Shown in pieces: positions 1 to 6,143 of a stretch of DNA of 8,421 nucleotides. Made by a program: the position numbers and the translations under genes. Below the pieces are notes generated by a model. It saw nothing but the letters and a program-made list of their open reading frames with translations. It was not told the DNA's origin and made no database searches. The stretch covers positions 1-8,421 of the forward strand of contig CALBTA010000707.1 of assembly GCA_937967755.1 (NCBI GenBank). The letters run 5' to 3'. Position 1 is the first letter of the stretch; every line of letters starts with the position of its first letter. This stretch comes from an uncultured Planctomycetaceae bacterium. Its GTDB lineage: Bacteria > Planctomycetota > Planctomycetia > Pirellulales > Pirellulaceae.

Positions 1-325
1 ATTTGCGCCAATCCCGCGTTTGGGCGGCCGAATTCTTGAAAATATTTCCGGCCCTGGTGAAAATCCCCAGCCCCACTATTCCGGCCTCTCCCCGCAAATG
101 ACTTTAACTAGCCAGATGCTCATGACCCTGAGTCAGCGAAGCGAAGCGCGATGAGGGGATATGAGGATCAAGGTGAGCAACTTGAATTGTTGCTTCGAAA
201 AGCAAACGGGAGCCGTTTGGCTCCCGTTGGTGGATTTTGAACTTAGGGCGGGACGGTAATTCGCTGATGAACGCTTCATCCCGCTGGGCGGGTTACTAAC
301 CCGTTCCGCTAGTCCGCTCCATCAC
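1..325. other. non-coding region downstream of the DUF1571 gene
   Basis: No open reading frame with credible coding character covers this stretch on either strand. Its right part (about 198-303) holds several inverted repeats that would lie in the 3' untranslated region of the minus-strand DUF1571 transcript. These include a likely terminator, described separately. GATGAA (266-271) pairs with TTCATC (275-280), and CGGGTT (289-294) pairs with AACCCG (298-303), each with a 3-nt loop. An alternative pairing joins GCGGGA (248-253) to TCCCGC (279-284). Bases 1-180 show nothing I can assign. Confidence 0.6.
198..228 (-). terminator. likely intrinsic terminator of the DUF1571 gene
   Basis: AACGGGAGCC (205-214) and GGCTCCCGTT (219-228) form a perfect 10-bp stem with a 4-nt loop. 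Read on the minus strand, the stem is followed by an interrupted T-run (TTTGCTTTT, 206 down to 198). It lies about 100 nt past the stop codon of the minus-strand gene ending at 326. The T-run is broken by GC, so efficiency is uncertain. Confidence 0.65.
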
Positions 326-1279
326 CTAGTTAAATCGGTAGTTCCCGTTCGACTTGTCGAAGTCGCGGTCGGTGAAGCCGTTGTTGAGTTTCACGTTCAC
401 GTAGGTGTACTCTTCCAACAGCGGCGGGTCTTGGCCTTCGCGGGTGGGCCAGCCGTACGATTCGTAACGGATGGGCATTTGCAATTCGTCGTCAACGTAA
501 ATCCGTGCGATGTGGAATTTGAAGTGATCGCGCGGCACTGGGTGAACGCTTTGCATACAAGTACACACGCGGCCGTTGACTTTCACCTTCGGGAAGAGCT
601 TCACTTCGCATTCGTCGTGCTTCATGCTCTCGGTCGCCACGACGATCAGCTTCTTCATCAGATTTTTCATGCCGACCGAAGTGATCGGGTACTTGTTGCC
701 CTTCATCGCCCGGGGGGATTCGGGGTCAAGGCTGACGGTGACTGACGCCTTCAACTGGGCGAGCAAGCCGACACCACCATCGTGCGCGATGAGGTTGCCG
801 CCGTTTTCGCCTTCGACGTAGATCACTTCGCGGCCCTTCACCTCGTCGGGGGCTTGGAAGTTCATGTAGACGCTGAACGGTTCGACCACCGCGCCGCGCT
901 CGTTCTTTTGCTCATGACGAATCTTGGTGTAGATGTACTGATGGCCGTTGAGGACGCCGTCGACACGTTCGCGCTTGACCAGCGTCGCCGAGTAATCTTG
1001 CACGTTCTCGTCCATGTGCTTGATCAACTCGTTCGCCCGCGCGACCATCGGGGCGAGCGGATGTTCTTCTTGTTGAGCCTGCGGTTGTTCGTTGCGGACC
1101 GGCTGCTGCGCCGTGGCCTGGCGAACGGGAGCGGGCTGGGCTTGCGCGACACGGTAAACCGGTTGCCGCAAGCCGCGCCGGTCTTGGGGGGGCTGTTGGG
1201 CGCTCGCATCGTAACTGAAGCTCATCGCCACTACGGCGACGGCCAACAGACTGGGCATTGCGAATCGTTTCATGTTCAT
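326..1279 (-). CDS. exported DUF1571-type protein with Gln/Pro-rich linker
   Basis: This is a predicted secreted or periplasmic protein of 317 aa, function unknown. I chose the ATG at 1279 because it starts directly on a signal peptide: MNMKRF, then a hydrophobic stretch, then an ASA|QQ cleavage site at about residue 27. A GGAG lies 12 nt upstream of this ATG. An upstream in-frame ATG at 1408 would bury the signal under 43 residues of non-conserved character. Residues 28-73 are a Gln/Pro/Arg-rich low-complexity linker. From about residue 76 (APMVARANELIKHM) to the end, the sequence resembles DUF1571, with landmarks LVKRERVDG, VYMNFQAP and KGREVIYVEG. DUF1571 is a family of uncharacterised proteins found repeatedly in planctomycetes, and its look recalls LolA-like outer-membrane carrier folds; that comparison is inference. 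It is monocistronic, diverges from the hydrolase gene, and has a hairpin terminator downstream. The family call comes from memory of sequence style and has not been checked with a profile search. Confidence 0.8.
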   Translation of the reverse strand: MNMKRFAMPSLLAVAVVAMSFSYDASAQQPPQDRRGLRQPVYRVAQAQPAPVRQATAQQPVRNEQPQAQQEEHPLAPMVARANELIKHMDENVQDYSATLVKRERVDGVLNGHQYIYTKIRHEQKNERGAVVEPFSVYMNFQAPDEVKGREVIYVEGENGGNLIAHDGGVGLLAQLKASVTVSLDPESPRAMKGNKYPITSVGMKNLMKKLIVVATESMKHDECEVKLFPKVKVNGRVCTCMQSVHPVPRDHFKFHIARIYVDDELQMPIRYESYGWPTREGQDPPLLEEYTYVNVKLNNGFTDRDFDKSNGNYRFN

Positions 1280-1457
1280 GGCAAAATCAGGCTCCGGGGA
1301 AAGATTGCCTAACCGGGCAATTCGGTTGTAGGGCGTTTGCGTCGCTGGCGGGAGGGATGTTTTTGCACTTTGGGCAATAAACATGCACCTGCGACATTTG
1401 GCGGGCATTACCTTTCCCGCAATTTACCTAATTTGTTGCCCGAGCGGGAGTATTTCG
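1280..1457. promoter_or_regulatory. divergent promoter region between DUF1571 and hydrolase genes
   Basis: With the chosen start codons, 178 bp separate two divergent genes, so the promoters of both should lie here. I cannot place convincing -35/-10 pairs. TAATTT (1429-1434) is a possible -10 for the plus-strand gene but lacks a matching -35. A short hairpin, ATTGCC (1304-1309) with GGCAAT (1316-1321), falls in the DUF1571 leader. The location is firm if the starts are right; the internal elements are weak. Confidence 0.45.
1446..1450 (+). promoter_or_regulatory. Shine-Dalgarno site deciding a GTG start
   Basis: GGGAG sits 7 nt upstream of the GTG at 1458. This favours that codon over the in-frame ATG at 1383 as the start of the metallo-hydrolase. 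Confidence 0.65.
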
Positions 1458-2144
1458 GTGAAAGATTCTGAACTTCAGATCCATGTTGTCGTCTCACCGA
1501 TCTTCTCCGAGAATGCCTATATTGCCCATTTGCCGGGGGCGGATGCTTGTTTCGTGTTGGATCCAGGCATCGATCCCGAGTCGATTCTGGCGCTGCTCGA
1601 CGAAAAAGGCCTTGCTCCCCAGGCCATTCTGAACACCCATGGGCACGCCGATCACATCGCTGGCAATGGCCCGTTGAAACAGGCTTACCCCGATTGCCCG
1701 CTGGTGATCGGCTCGGGCGATGCCTTCAAGCTGACCGATCCGGTCGCCAATTTATCTTCCCGTCACGGGTACGAACTGATCAGCCCCGAAGCCGACGAAC
1801 TGGTGAACGAGCCAGAGACCAAAAGCTGGGCCGGCATCGAGCTGGAAATTCTCGACACGCCCGGGCATTCGCCGGGTCACATCGTGTTCGTCTACAAAGG
1901 CCAATCGCCTTGGATCGTGTTCGGCGGCGACGTGCTGTTCCAAGGCAGCATCGGGCGCACCGATTTCCCTGACGGAAGTTTCGAAGACTTGGAAAAAGCA
2001 ATCCACGAAAAGCTATTCACCTTGCCCGACGACACCATCGTACTACCCGGCCACGGCCCGGCCACGACGGTTGGTGTTGAGAAAGAGACGAACCCGTTCG
2101 TGGGAGTGCCGGCGGGGTTTCGGGTCGAGGGGAAGATGCCGTAG
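1458..2144 (+). CDS. MBL-fold metallo-hydrolase, glyoxalase II-like (YcbL type)
   Basis: This is a cytoplasmic zinc hydrolase of the metallo-beta-lactamase superfamily, 228 aa, about the usual length for the short YcbL/glyoxalase II-like group. That group hydrolyses thioesters such as S-lactoylglutathione, but the true substrate here is unknown. The full metal-binding set is visible: THGHADH at residues 60-66, the His of GHSPGH (137), the Asp of GGDVLF (158) and the His of LPGHGP (199). The typical FQGSIGRTDFPDGS segment follows the Asp. The longer C-terminal glutathione-binding domain of classical GloB is absent. The GTG start is preferred because of the GGGAG site. The upstream in-frame ATG at 1383 would add 25 residues that do not fit the family, whose members begin just before a strand like the one at IHVVVSPIFSENAYI. 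The gene stands alone and converges on the decarboxylase operon. Confidence 0.92.
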   Translation: MKDSELQIHVVVSPIFSENAYIAHLPGADACFVLDPGIDPESILALLDEKGLAPQAILNTHGHADHIAGNGPLKQAYPDCPLVIGSGDAFKLTDPVANLSSRHGYELISPEADELVNEPETKSWAGIELEILDTPGHSPGHIVFVYKGQSPWIVFGGDVLFQGSIGRTDFPDGSFEDLEKAIHEKLFTLPDDTIVLPGHGPATTVGVEKETNPFVGVPAGFRVEGKMP

Positions 2145-2176
2145 ATCAGTCGTGCAAAGTTATCTCGTTCGAGATT

Positions 2177-2208
2177 CAGAGAAAAGCAAATGCTCAATTG
2201 TTTCTCTG
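2177..2208. terminator. possible terminator hairpin between convergent genes
   Basis: CAGAGAAA (2177-2184) pairs perfectly with TTTCTCTG (2201-2208). Three further pairs (CAA/TTG) form beyond a 2-nt bulge, leaving an 8-nt loop. It sits in the 106-bp gap between the hydrolase (plus) and the 204-aa gene (minus), where a terminator is expected on both strands. The stem is AU-rich and no uninterrupted T-run follows on either strand, so this is tentative. Confidence 0.4.
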
Positions 2209-2250
2209 CTGACTCTGTTTCCTCCTGTTCGAAATCAACGGTAGCGACCA

Positions 2251-2865
2251 CTAGTCGACGGATTCAACCTCTTCAACTTGATCGAACTGCCCAATTGTGA
2301 CGCTGCTGGTACCAAACTCGGTCAGCGTATCCAGCATCTCCACGAAGCACTCAACCGGAGCCGTGCCCAAATCGAGTGACAGTTGGATCAACGAGCCTTC
2401 GATGTGCGGGTCATCGCAGAAATGAACTGCGCCGGCGACTTGATCGCCGGACGGGTCGTCTTCACCGAACCATTTCAAATACCAGTTCCGCAAGGCGTGC
2501 CACTGTTCGGTTGACGGCTGGCCGGTCGTTTGCAGTTGCAGCCAGTTCCATTGAAACGGTTCGACCGTGACCGTCAGTTCCTGGGTACCCTCGCCGGGCC
2601 AACCGAAGGTGAACGGCGCAAACTCCAGCATGTCGTCGGTGTCGACATTGTCCGAGCCGACAATTTCATCGCCCCGCACTTCCACCAGATCGACGCGCAG
2701 CGGAATTTCCAACGGCCCGGAGCGGATGATTTCTCCCTCTTCATCACGCAGCGCCGCCTCATGAATGACCATCGCATCGGTCCCCTGCCGCCGCTGGGTC
2801 ACGGCTTCCAACAAGCGCCGAACATAATGGTTGCGAATTTGTTCCAGCAGTTCGGTGAATTGCAT
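2251..2865 (-). CDS. hypothetical acidic protein, last gene of the decarboxylase operon
   Basis: I do not recognise this 204-aa protein. It has no signal peptide or membrane segment, so it is probably cytoplasmic. Residues 1-26 look helical and basic (LLEQIRNHYVRRLLEAV). The middle is strand-rich and acidic, with a Trp/Phe cluster (EPFQWNWLQLQ and WHALRNWYLKWFGED), and the tail is strongly acidic (QVEEVESVD). No catalytic motif stands out. Its ATG (2863-2865) lies 3 nt after the stop of the HExxH gene, which implies co-transcription and probable translational coupling. I see no clear Shine-Dalgarno site. Reality as a gene rests on length, close packing within an operon and protein-like composition. 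A link to decarboxylase function is suggested only by position. Confidence 0.8.
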   Translation of the reverse strand: MQFTELLEQIRNHYVRRLLEAVTQRRQGTDAMVIHEAALRDEEGEIIRSGPLEIPLRVDLVEVRGDEIVGSDNVDTDDMLEFAPFTFGWPGEGTQELTVTVEPFQWNWLQLQTTGQPSTEQWHALRNWYLKWFGEDDPSGDQVAGAVHFCDDPHIEGSLIQLSLDLGTAPVECFVEMLDTLTEFGTSSVTIGQFDQVEEVESVD

Positions 2866-2868
2866 TGC

Positions 2869-3273
2869 TTACGGCGCGATGGAATAGGCTTCGACTTCAA
2901 ACGGGTTGTCGCGGTACGGATCTTTGCGTTTTATCCAAAGTACGAGGCTGCAAAGCAAGTAGGCGGGTATGAACAGCGGCCCCCATCGTTGGTATTGCCG
3001 GACGTGAACCATTTCGTGCAAGTGGGTCACATCGAGGGCCGCTTCGGTACGGGCGATCACCACGTGGCCCAGCGTCATGGCCGCCGGGTTGCCGGGGAAG
3101 CGCTGGAGCAACCACGTCACCGCGCCGCCGTGGAACTCGACGATTCCGGCCTTCGTTCGCACGCTGCCGCGCGTCGCCATGCCCAGCGCGCCAATGAGCA
3201 GCCCCAGCAAGGTGTTCGGCGAGGCCCAAAGGTAAGCCAACGCTTGAACGAAATGTCGGAACACTTTAGACAT
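2869..3273 (-). CDS. small membrane protein with HExxH metallopeptidase signature
   Basis: This 134-aa protein has a hydrophobic segment near the N-terminus (about residues 11-32, [20 protein letters not shown]) and a second at about 99-113 ([15 protein letters not shown]). Between them lies [13 protein letters not shown], with H86, E87 and H90 forming an HExxH zinc signature. A conserved-looking NPFEVEAY follows, with E126 or E128 as a candidate third ligand. This resembles gluzincin-type metallopeptidase cores, but the protein is far smaller than most active members. It may be a membrane-anchored peptidase or a metal-binding protein without known activity. I recall similar uncharacterised proteins in other bacteria but no named family. 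Its start overlaps the end of the decarboxylase gene by 8 bp and the next gene follows after 3 bp, so it is the middle gene of a tight operon. The function is inferred from the motif alone. Confidence 0.85.
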   Translation of the reverse strand: MSKVFRHFVQALAYLWASPNTLLGLLIGALGMATRGSVRTKAGIVEFHGGAVTWLLQRFPGNPAAMTLGHVVIARTEAALDVTHLHEMVHVRQYQRWGPLFIPAYLLCSLVLWIKRKDPYRDNPFEVEAYSIAP

Positions 3274-4924
3274 GCAGGCTCATCTTCTCGGCCAACCGCT
3301 TGAGGGCCTGGCTGCTGTCGTCTTCGGCAATTTGAACTTGGATCAGACTCATGCCGGATGCGTCGGCCCACGCTTCGTTGAGGGCCTCGTCGAATTCTCC
3401 TTCGGTACGCACGCGGTAACCGGTCCCGCCGCCGAGAACCTTCGGCAGCTTCGCGTAGTTCCAACGGTGAATGTCGTTGTAGTCGTAGTCCCCCGCGTGC
3501 AGGAACCGCTCCGTTCCATAGCCGCCGTTGTCGAGCACGATGACGATCGGGCAAAAGCCTCGCCGGACGACGTTCGACAGTTCCATGCAGGTCATTTGGA
3601 AAGCCCCGTCGCCAATGATCGAAACCACCCGGCAATCATCGCGGGCGACGTGTGCGCCCAAGGTGGCGGGGGCTGCGAAGCCCATCGACGTGTAGTACGC
3701 CGGGCTGAGAAATTCCGTCCGCCCGGCGATGGTTAGCTCCGTCGCACCGAACAACGCATCGCCGATATCGGCAATCACGACATTGTTCTCTTCTAGCTGC
3801 TGGTTTAACCGCGCGTTCATCCGCGCGATGGTCATCGGCGCATCGGCGTTCAATTCATACGCCGCCTGCCGGCTTCGCAGTGACTCCGGAATCTCGCGCC
3901 GCGGCGGAGCAGGTTTCTTCGCGGCCAGTTTCTCCAGAAAATCTTTCAACTGCACGTCGTGATAAAAGTGGTGGCGAATTTGCAATTGTTCGCTGGTGGC
4001 GGAAATACAACGCGACGGCTCTAACTCTGCCGTCCAAATGCCCAAGTTCAGATCGGTCATGAAGCACCCGATCATCAACAGGCAATCGCTCGCTTCGACG
4101 TACCGGGTCACTTCCTCGTAACCCATCGCCCCTTCGTACAGCCCGATGTGCAACGGGTGCTTCTCACTGATCACGCTCTTGCCGAGAATCGTCGCGGCGA
4201 TCGGAATCTGCGAACCCTCGGCCAGCGCCAACAGTTGGTCCTGAAGCCCAAAGCGATGGACTTCAACGCCCGCCAGAATCATCGGCCGCTGGCAACTATT
4301 GAGCAGCCGCAGCGTTTCGTCGGTCGCCTCTTCCAGGGCGTCTTCGTTGCTGGTCTGCGGCGTGCCGTGGAAGGTGTAGGCGATGCTCGGCACGACATCG
4401 ACCATGTCGCGGGGAAGTTCCAGGTAGACCGGGCGTTTGAAGCGGGCGCACGTATCCAGCACACGATCGATTTCGTGAAACGCGGTGGCCGGGTCAGTCA
4501 GTTCCGCGCCGGCGACGCAAAGTTTTTCGAACACCTCGAACTGCGTGCGGAAGTCGCGAACTTTGTGGTGCAGCAACGGGTTGTTGACCCGTTCGCGCAA
4601 CCCGGGCGAACCGCTGATCAAGACGACCGGCGACTTTTCGGCATACGCCCCGGCGATGCTGTTGGCGACACTCAACCCGCCCACGCAATAAGTAACAACG
4701 ACCGCGCCCATGCCGTTGATCCGGGCGTAAGCGTCGGCCGCGTAGCCGGCACAATCTTCCCGCGTGCAGCCAACGGTATTGATCGGGCTGGCTTCCAACA
4801 TCGAATAGAAATTCAAGATGTAATCGCCGGGAATGCCAAACGTATCACGAATGCCGTAGTCCTGCAGGCGTTTGATCAAATACTGCCCGATGGACATGCC
4901 CGTGACCGGCGCGGTGTTGCTCAT
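3266..4924 (-). CDS. thiamine diphosphate-dependent 2-keto-acid decarboxylase (PDC/IPDC-like)
   Basis: This 552-aa enzyme would be cytoplasmic and would cleave a 2-keto acid to an aldehyde and CO2 using thiamine diphosphate and Mg2+. The three-domain order of the family is intact: a Pyr domain (about 10-175), a central domain (about 205-345) and a PP domain (about 370-540). Family residues known from Zymomonas pyruvate decarboxylase are all identifiable: Asp34 in GIPGDY, Glu56 in [11 protein letters not shown], the His119-His120 pair in LLHHKVRD, and Glu472 in GGYGTE. The cofactor motif runs from GDGAF (438) to LDN (464-466). The HH pair argues against acetolactate synthase, which lacks it. 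The substrate (pyruvate, indolepyruvate, phenylpyruvate or branched-chain keto acids) cannot be read from the sequence. The ATG at 4924 is chosen over that at 4963 because GAGGGAG lies 7 nt upstream. It is first in an operon with the HExxH protein and the 204-aa protein. Confidence 0.92.
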   Translation of the reverse strand: MSNTAPVTGMSIGQYLIKRLQDYGIRDTFGIPGDYILNFYSMLEASPINTVGCTREDCAGYAADAYARINGMGAVVVTYCVGGLSVANSIAGAYAEKSPVVLISGSPGLRERVNNPLLHHKVRDFRTQFEVFEKLCVAGAELTDPATAFHEIDRVLDTCARFKRPVYLELPRDMVDVVPSIAYTFHGTPQTSNEDALEEATDETLRLLNSCQRPMILAGVEVHRFGLQDQLLALAEGSQIPIAATILGKSVISEKHPLHIGLYEGAMGYEEVTRYVEASDCLLMIGCFMTDLNLGIWTAELEPSRCISATSEQLQIRHHFYHDVQLKDFLEKLAAKKPAPPRREIPESLRSRQAAYELNADAPMTIARMNARLNQQLEENNVVIADIGDALFGATELTIAGRTEFLSPAYYTSMGFAAPATLGAHVARDDCRVVSIIGDGAFQMTCMELSNVVRRGFCPIVIVLDNGGYGTERFLHAGDYDYNDIHRWNYAKLPKVLGGGTGYRVRTEGEFDEALNEAWADASGMSLIQVQIAEDDSSQALKRLAEKMSLHV

Positions 4925-4931
4925 TTCGTTG

Positions 4932-4938
4932 CTCCCTC
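4932..4938 (-). promoter_or_regulatory. Shine-Dalgarno site of the decarboxylase
   Basis: On the minus strand GAGGGAG lies 7 nt before the ATG at 4924. It fixes that start rather than the in-frame ATG at 4963. Confidence 0.7.
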
Positions 4939-5102
4939 GCGGATAGTTTCCTTGCACAAGCAAGCATACGGGGCGCCAGGCGATTGGGCGAGACGACTGG
5001 CTGAATCGGCGGGGCGTTCACTACTGCCGAGGCCGGACACTTGGTAGCTATGGCATAGCGAATATCTAAAACGGTCGCCGACGAGAGTCGCCTCTCACAC
5101 AC
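4939..5102 (-). promoter_or_regulatory. upstream region of the decarboxylase operon, with a 13-nt palindrome
   Basis: The operon promoter should lie between the XRE terminator (5103-5138) and the start codon at 4924. A perfect inverted repeat with one central base, GCTATG-G-CATAGC (5047-5059), lies about 120 nt upstream of the start and could be an operator. AT-rich sequence sits just upstream of it on the minus strand (GTTTTAGATATTC). I cannot assign -35/-10 boxes with confidence. Confidence 0.4.
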
Positions 5103-5138
5103 AAAAAAACCGCCCCGCCGAACGAGTCGGCGGGGCGG
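5103..5138 (-). terminator. strong intrinsic terminator of the XRE-like gene
   Basis: CCGCCCCGCCGA (5110-5121) and TCGGCGGGGCGG (5127-5138) form a perfect 12-bp, very GC-rich stem with a 5-nt loop. On the minus strand it is followed at once by seven T residues (5109-5103). It begins 38 nt past the stop of the minus-strand HTH gene and insulates the decarboxylase operon from it. This is the clearest terminator in the window. Confidence 0.93.
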
Positions 5139-5176
5139 CGAGTAGCTGCTTGATGGAGAGCGCCTGTGTGACGCTG

Positions 5177-5740
5177 CTATTCCGCCAAACAACCGAGTAT
5201 GGTGTCGTCGTCGATGCGGCGCTCGAACGCGCGGCCGTAATCGTCCAGACTGCGGCGTTGCCCGACGCTATGCCAAGGGCTGACTTCGGCCAACTCGGGC
5301 ATGATTTCTACCAGTTGGTCAAACATGTTCTGAGCGGCGCGCCGCAACTCCGGCGTGTCCGCTTCCTCCAAAATGGTGGCGGCGGTTTTCATCACACGGA
5401 CCATTTGCGCCCGGTGCATCACGGTGCGCGAGAGCGGTTCTTGCTGCTCAACCAACAGGTCGCTAACTGGAACTTCCATCGCGGCCTGCCAGCGGTACAA
5501 ATCGCTCAACCGCAGATCAGCGTCCGGCTTCTCTTCAGCGATCACCTGCGCAACGTCCACGCCCATCCGGCGGGCCGCCGAACGGATCGAAACGCCCTGT
5601 TGCCGGCGGACCTCACCGATGCGGTGCAGCGGGCGTTGATCTGCGTCAACTTGCGCGGGACTCTCCGCCCCGTTGGAATCTGAGATTTCAGACGGTTCTC
5701 GCACAAGGACACCGCTAGTGTCGTCAGGAATCTTGTTCAT
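5177..5740 (-). CDS. XRE-like helix-turn-helix protein
   Basis: This 187-aa cytoplasmic protein is a likely DNA-binding regulator. The ATG at 5740 is preceded by AGGGAGG with 10-nt spacing. An in-frame ATG at 5833 would add 31 residues of unlikely composition and would lie upstream of this site. Residues 1-38 are polar and probably disordered. Residues about 39-96 match the lambda-repressor/XRE pattern: RIGEVRRQQGVSIRSAARRMGV followed by LRLSDLYRWQAAMEVPVSDLL, in which short helices and the A-x-x-x-G-V turn are recognisable. A helical C-terminal part (about 98-160) could mediate oligomerisation; it has no enzymatic motif. It is monocistronic, with a strong terminator downstream and two related inverted repeats upstream that could be its own operators. 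The HTH call rests on the motif, and target genes are unknown. Confidence 0.8.
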   Translation of the reverse strand: MNKIPDDTSGVLVREPSEISDSNGAESPAQVDADQRPLHRIGEVRRQQGVSIRSAARRMGVDVAQVIAEEKPDADLRLSDLYRWQAAMEVPVSDLLVEQQEPLSRTVMHRAQMVRVMKTAATILEEADTPELRRAAQNMFDQLVEIMPELAEVSPWHSVGQRRSLDDYGRAFERRIDDDTILGCLAE

Positions 5741-5750
5741 GGTTAGGCAC

Positions 5751-5757
5751 CCTCCCT
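5751..5757 (-). promoter_or_regulatory. Shine-Dalgarno site of the XRE-like gene
   Basis: On the minus strand AGGGAGG lies 10 nt before the ATG at 5740. A 16-nt inverted repeat (5758-5773) directly abuts it on the 5' side. Confidence 0.7.
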
Positions 5758-5773
5758 GTTCACCGAAGTGAAC
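5758..5773 (-). promoter_or_regulatory. inverted repeat / UUCG hairpin next to the XRE ribosome site
   Basis: GTTCAC and GTGAAC flank four bases, making a 16-nt inverted repeat. As minus-strand mRNA it reads GUUCAC-UUCG-GUGAAC, a 6-bp stem closed by the very stable C(UUCG)G tetraloop. It immediately precedes the Shine-Dalgarno sequence. It may be an RNA element tuning translation, or a DNA operator with the same outer half-sites as the repeat at 5912-5927. Confidence 0.55.
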
Positions 5774-5812
5774 CAATAACAAGGAATGATGGAATAGGAG
5801 AGCCAGTGCACA

Positions 5813-5832
5813 TGCGAAGGCCGCCCTTCGCA
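5813..5832 (-). other. GC-rich hairpin in the XRE leader
   Basis: TGCGAAGG (5813-5820) and CCTTCGCA (5825-5832) form a perfect 8-bp stem with a 4-nt loop. It starts 73 nt upstream of the XRE start codon. No T-run follows on either strand, so it is not a standard intrinsic terminator. It may be a leader structure if transcription starts upstream of it. Confidence 0.4.
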
Positions 5833-5911
5833 CAATCTGCTTCCGGGATCACCAACGCGCGCAAGGTGGGCGCAGAGGGCGATACCGAAGTCGTGTCGTT
5901 CAACGCGCGGT

Positions 5912-5927
5912 GTTCAGTTAACTGAAC
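5912..5927. promoter_or_regulatory. perfect 16-bp palindrome, candidate operator
   Basis: GTTCAGTTAACTGAAC is a perfect, loop-free palindrome about 170 bp upstream of the XRE start. It shares the GTTCA-N6-TGAAC outline with the repeat at 5758-5773. A loop-free palindrome suits binding by a dimeric protein. The XRE-like protein is the obvious candidate, by proximity only. Confidence 0.5.
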
Positions 5928-6143
5928 GCCCAGCGTCGCCTCTGAGGGTTGAAGATGAGCTACACGGAATTCAGAGGAATGTATGCATGATAAAGCGTGG
6001 ATCGGTAGTTGGCAACTGTTTTGCGCGCTCAATTTGCCGCAGGCCGTGCACGCTTGCGCGAAAATCGGCGGGTAGGAGTTCCCAGTTTGTATCGAACATC
6101 ATCGATGACCGCGCGTTACGTTTCCGGCTGCGCCACGCGAAAG

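Larger units (their letters stand above)
5741..6143. other. gene-free region upstream of the XRE-like gene
   Basis: About 400 bp separate the glycosyltransferase stop from the XRE start. Short reading frames here lack ribosome sites and protein-like composition. Apart from the inverted repeats listed separately, CCTCTGA and TCAGAGG (about 5939-5975) form a 7-bp inverted repeat. I see no convincing promoter hexamers. Confidence 0.5.

Noticed and set aside
1280..1408. N-terminal extension of the DUF1571 protein to the ATG at 1408
   Set aside because: It would place 43 polar residues before a clear signal peptide; the ATG at 1279 starts directly on the signal sequence.
1383..1457. Longer metallo-hydrolase from the ATG at 1383
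   Set aside because: The GTG at 1458 has a GGGAG site at proper spacing, and the extra 25 residues do not fit the family's usual N-terminus.
2530..3303. 257-codon plus-strand frame
   Set aside because: It is antisense to two tightly packed operon genes and shows no protein family features.
4148..5047. 299-codon plus-strand frame
   Set aside because: It is antisense to the decarboxylase, with His/Arg/Gln-rich composition typical of a shadow frame in GC-rich DNA.
5741..5833. Extended XRE-like protein with an apparent hydrophobic N-terminus from the ATG at 5833
   Set aside because: The apparent signal-like segment is translated leader containing the hairpin and the ribosome site; AGGGAGG points to the ATG at 5740.
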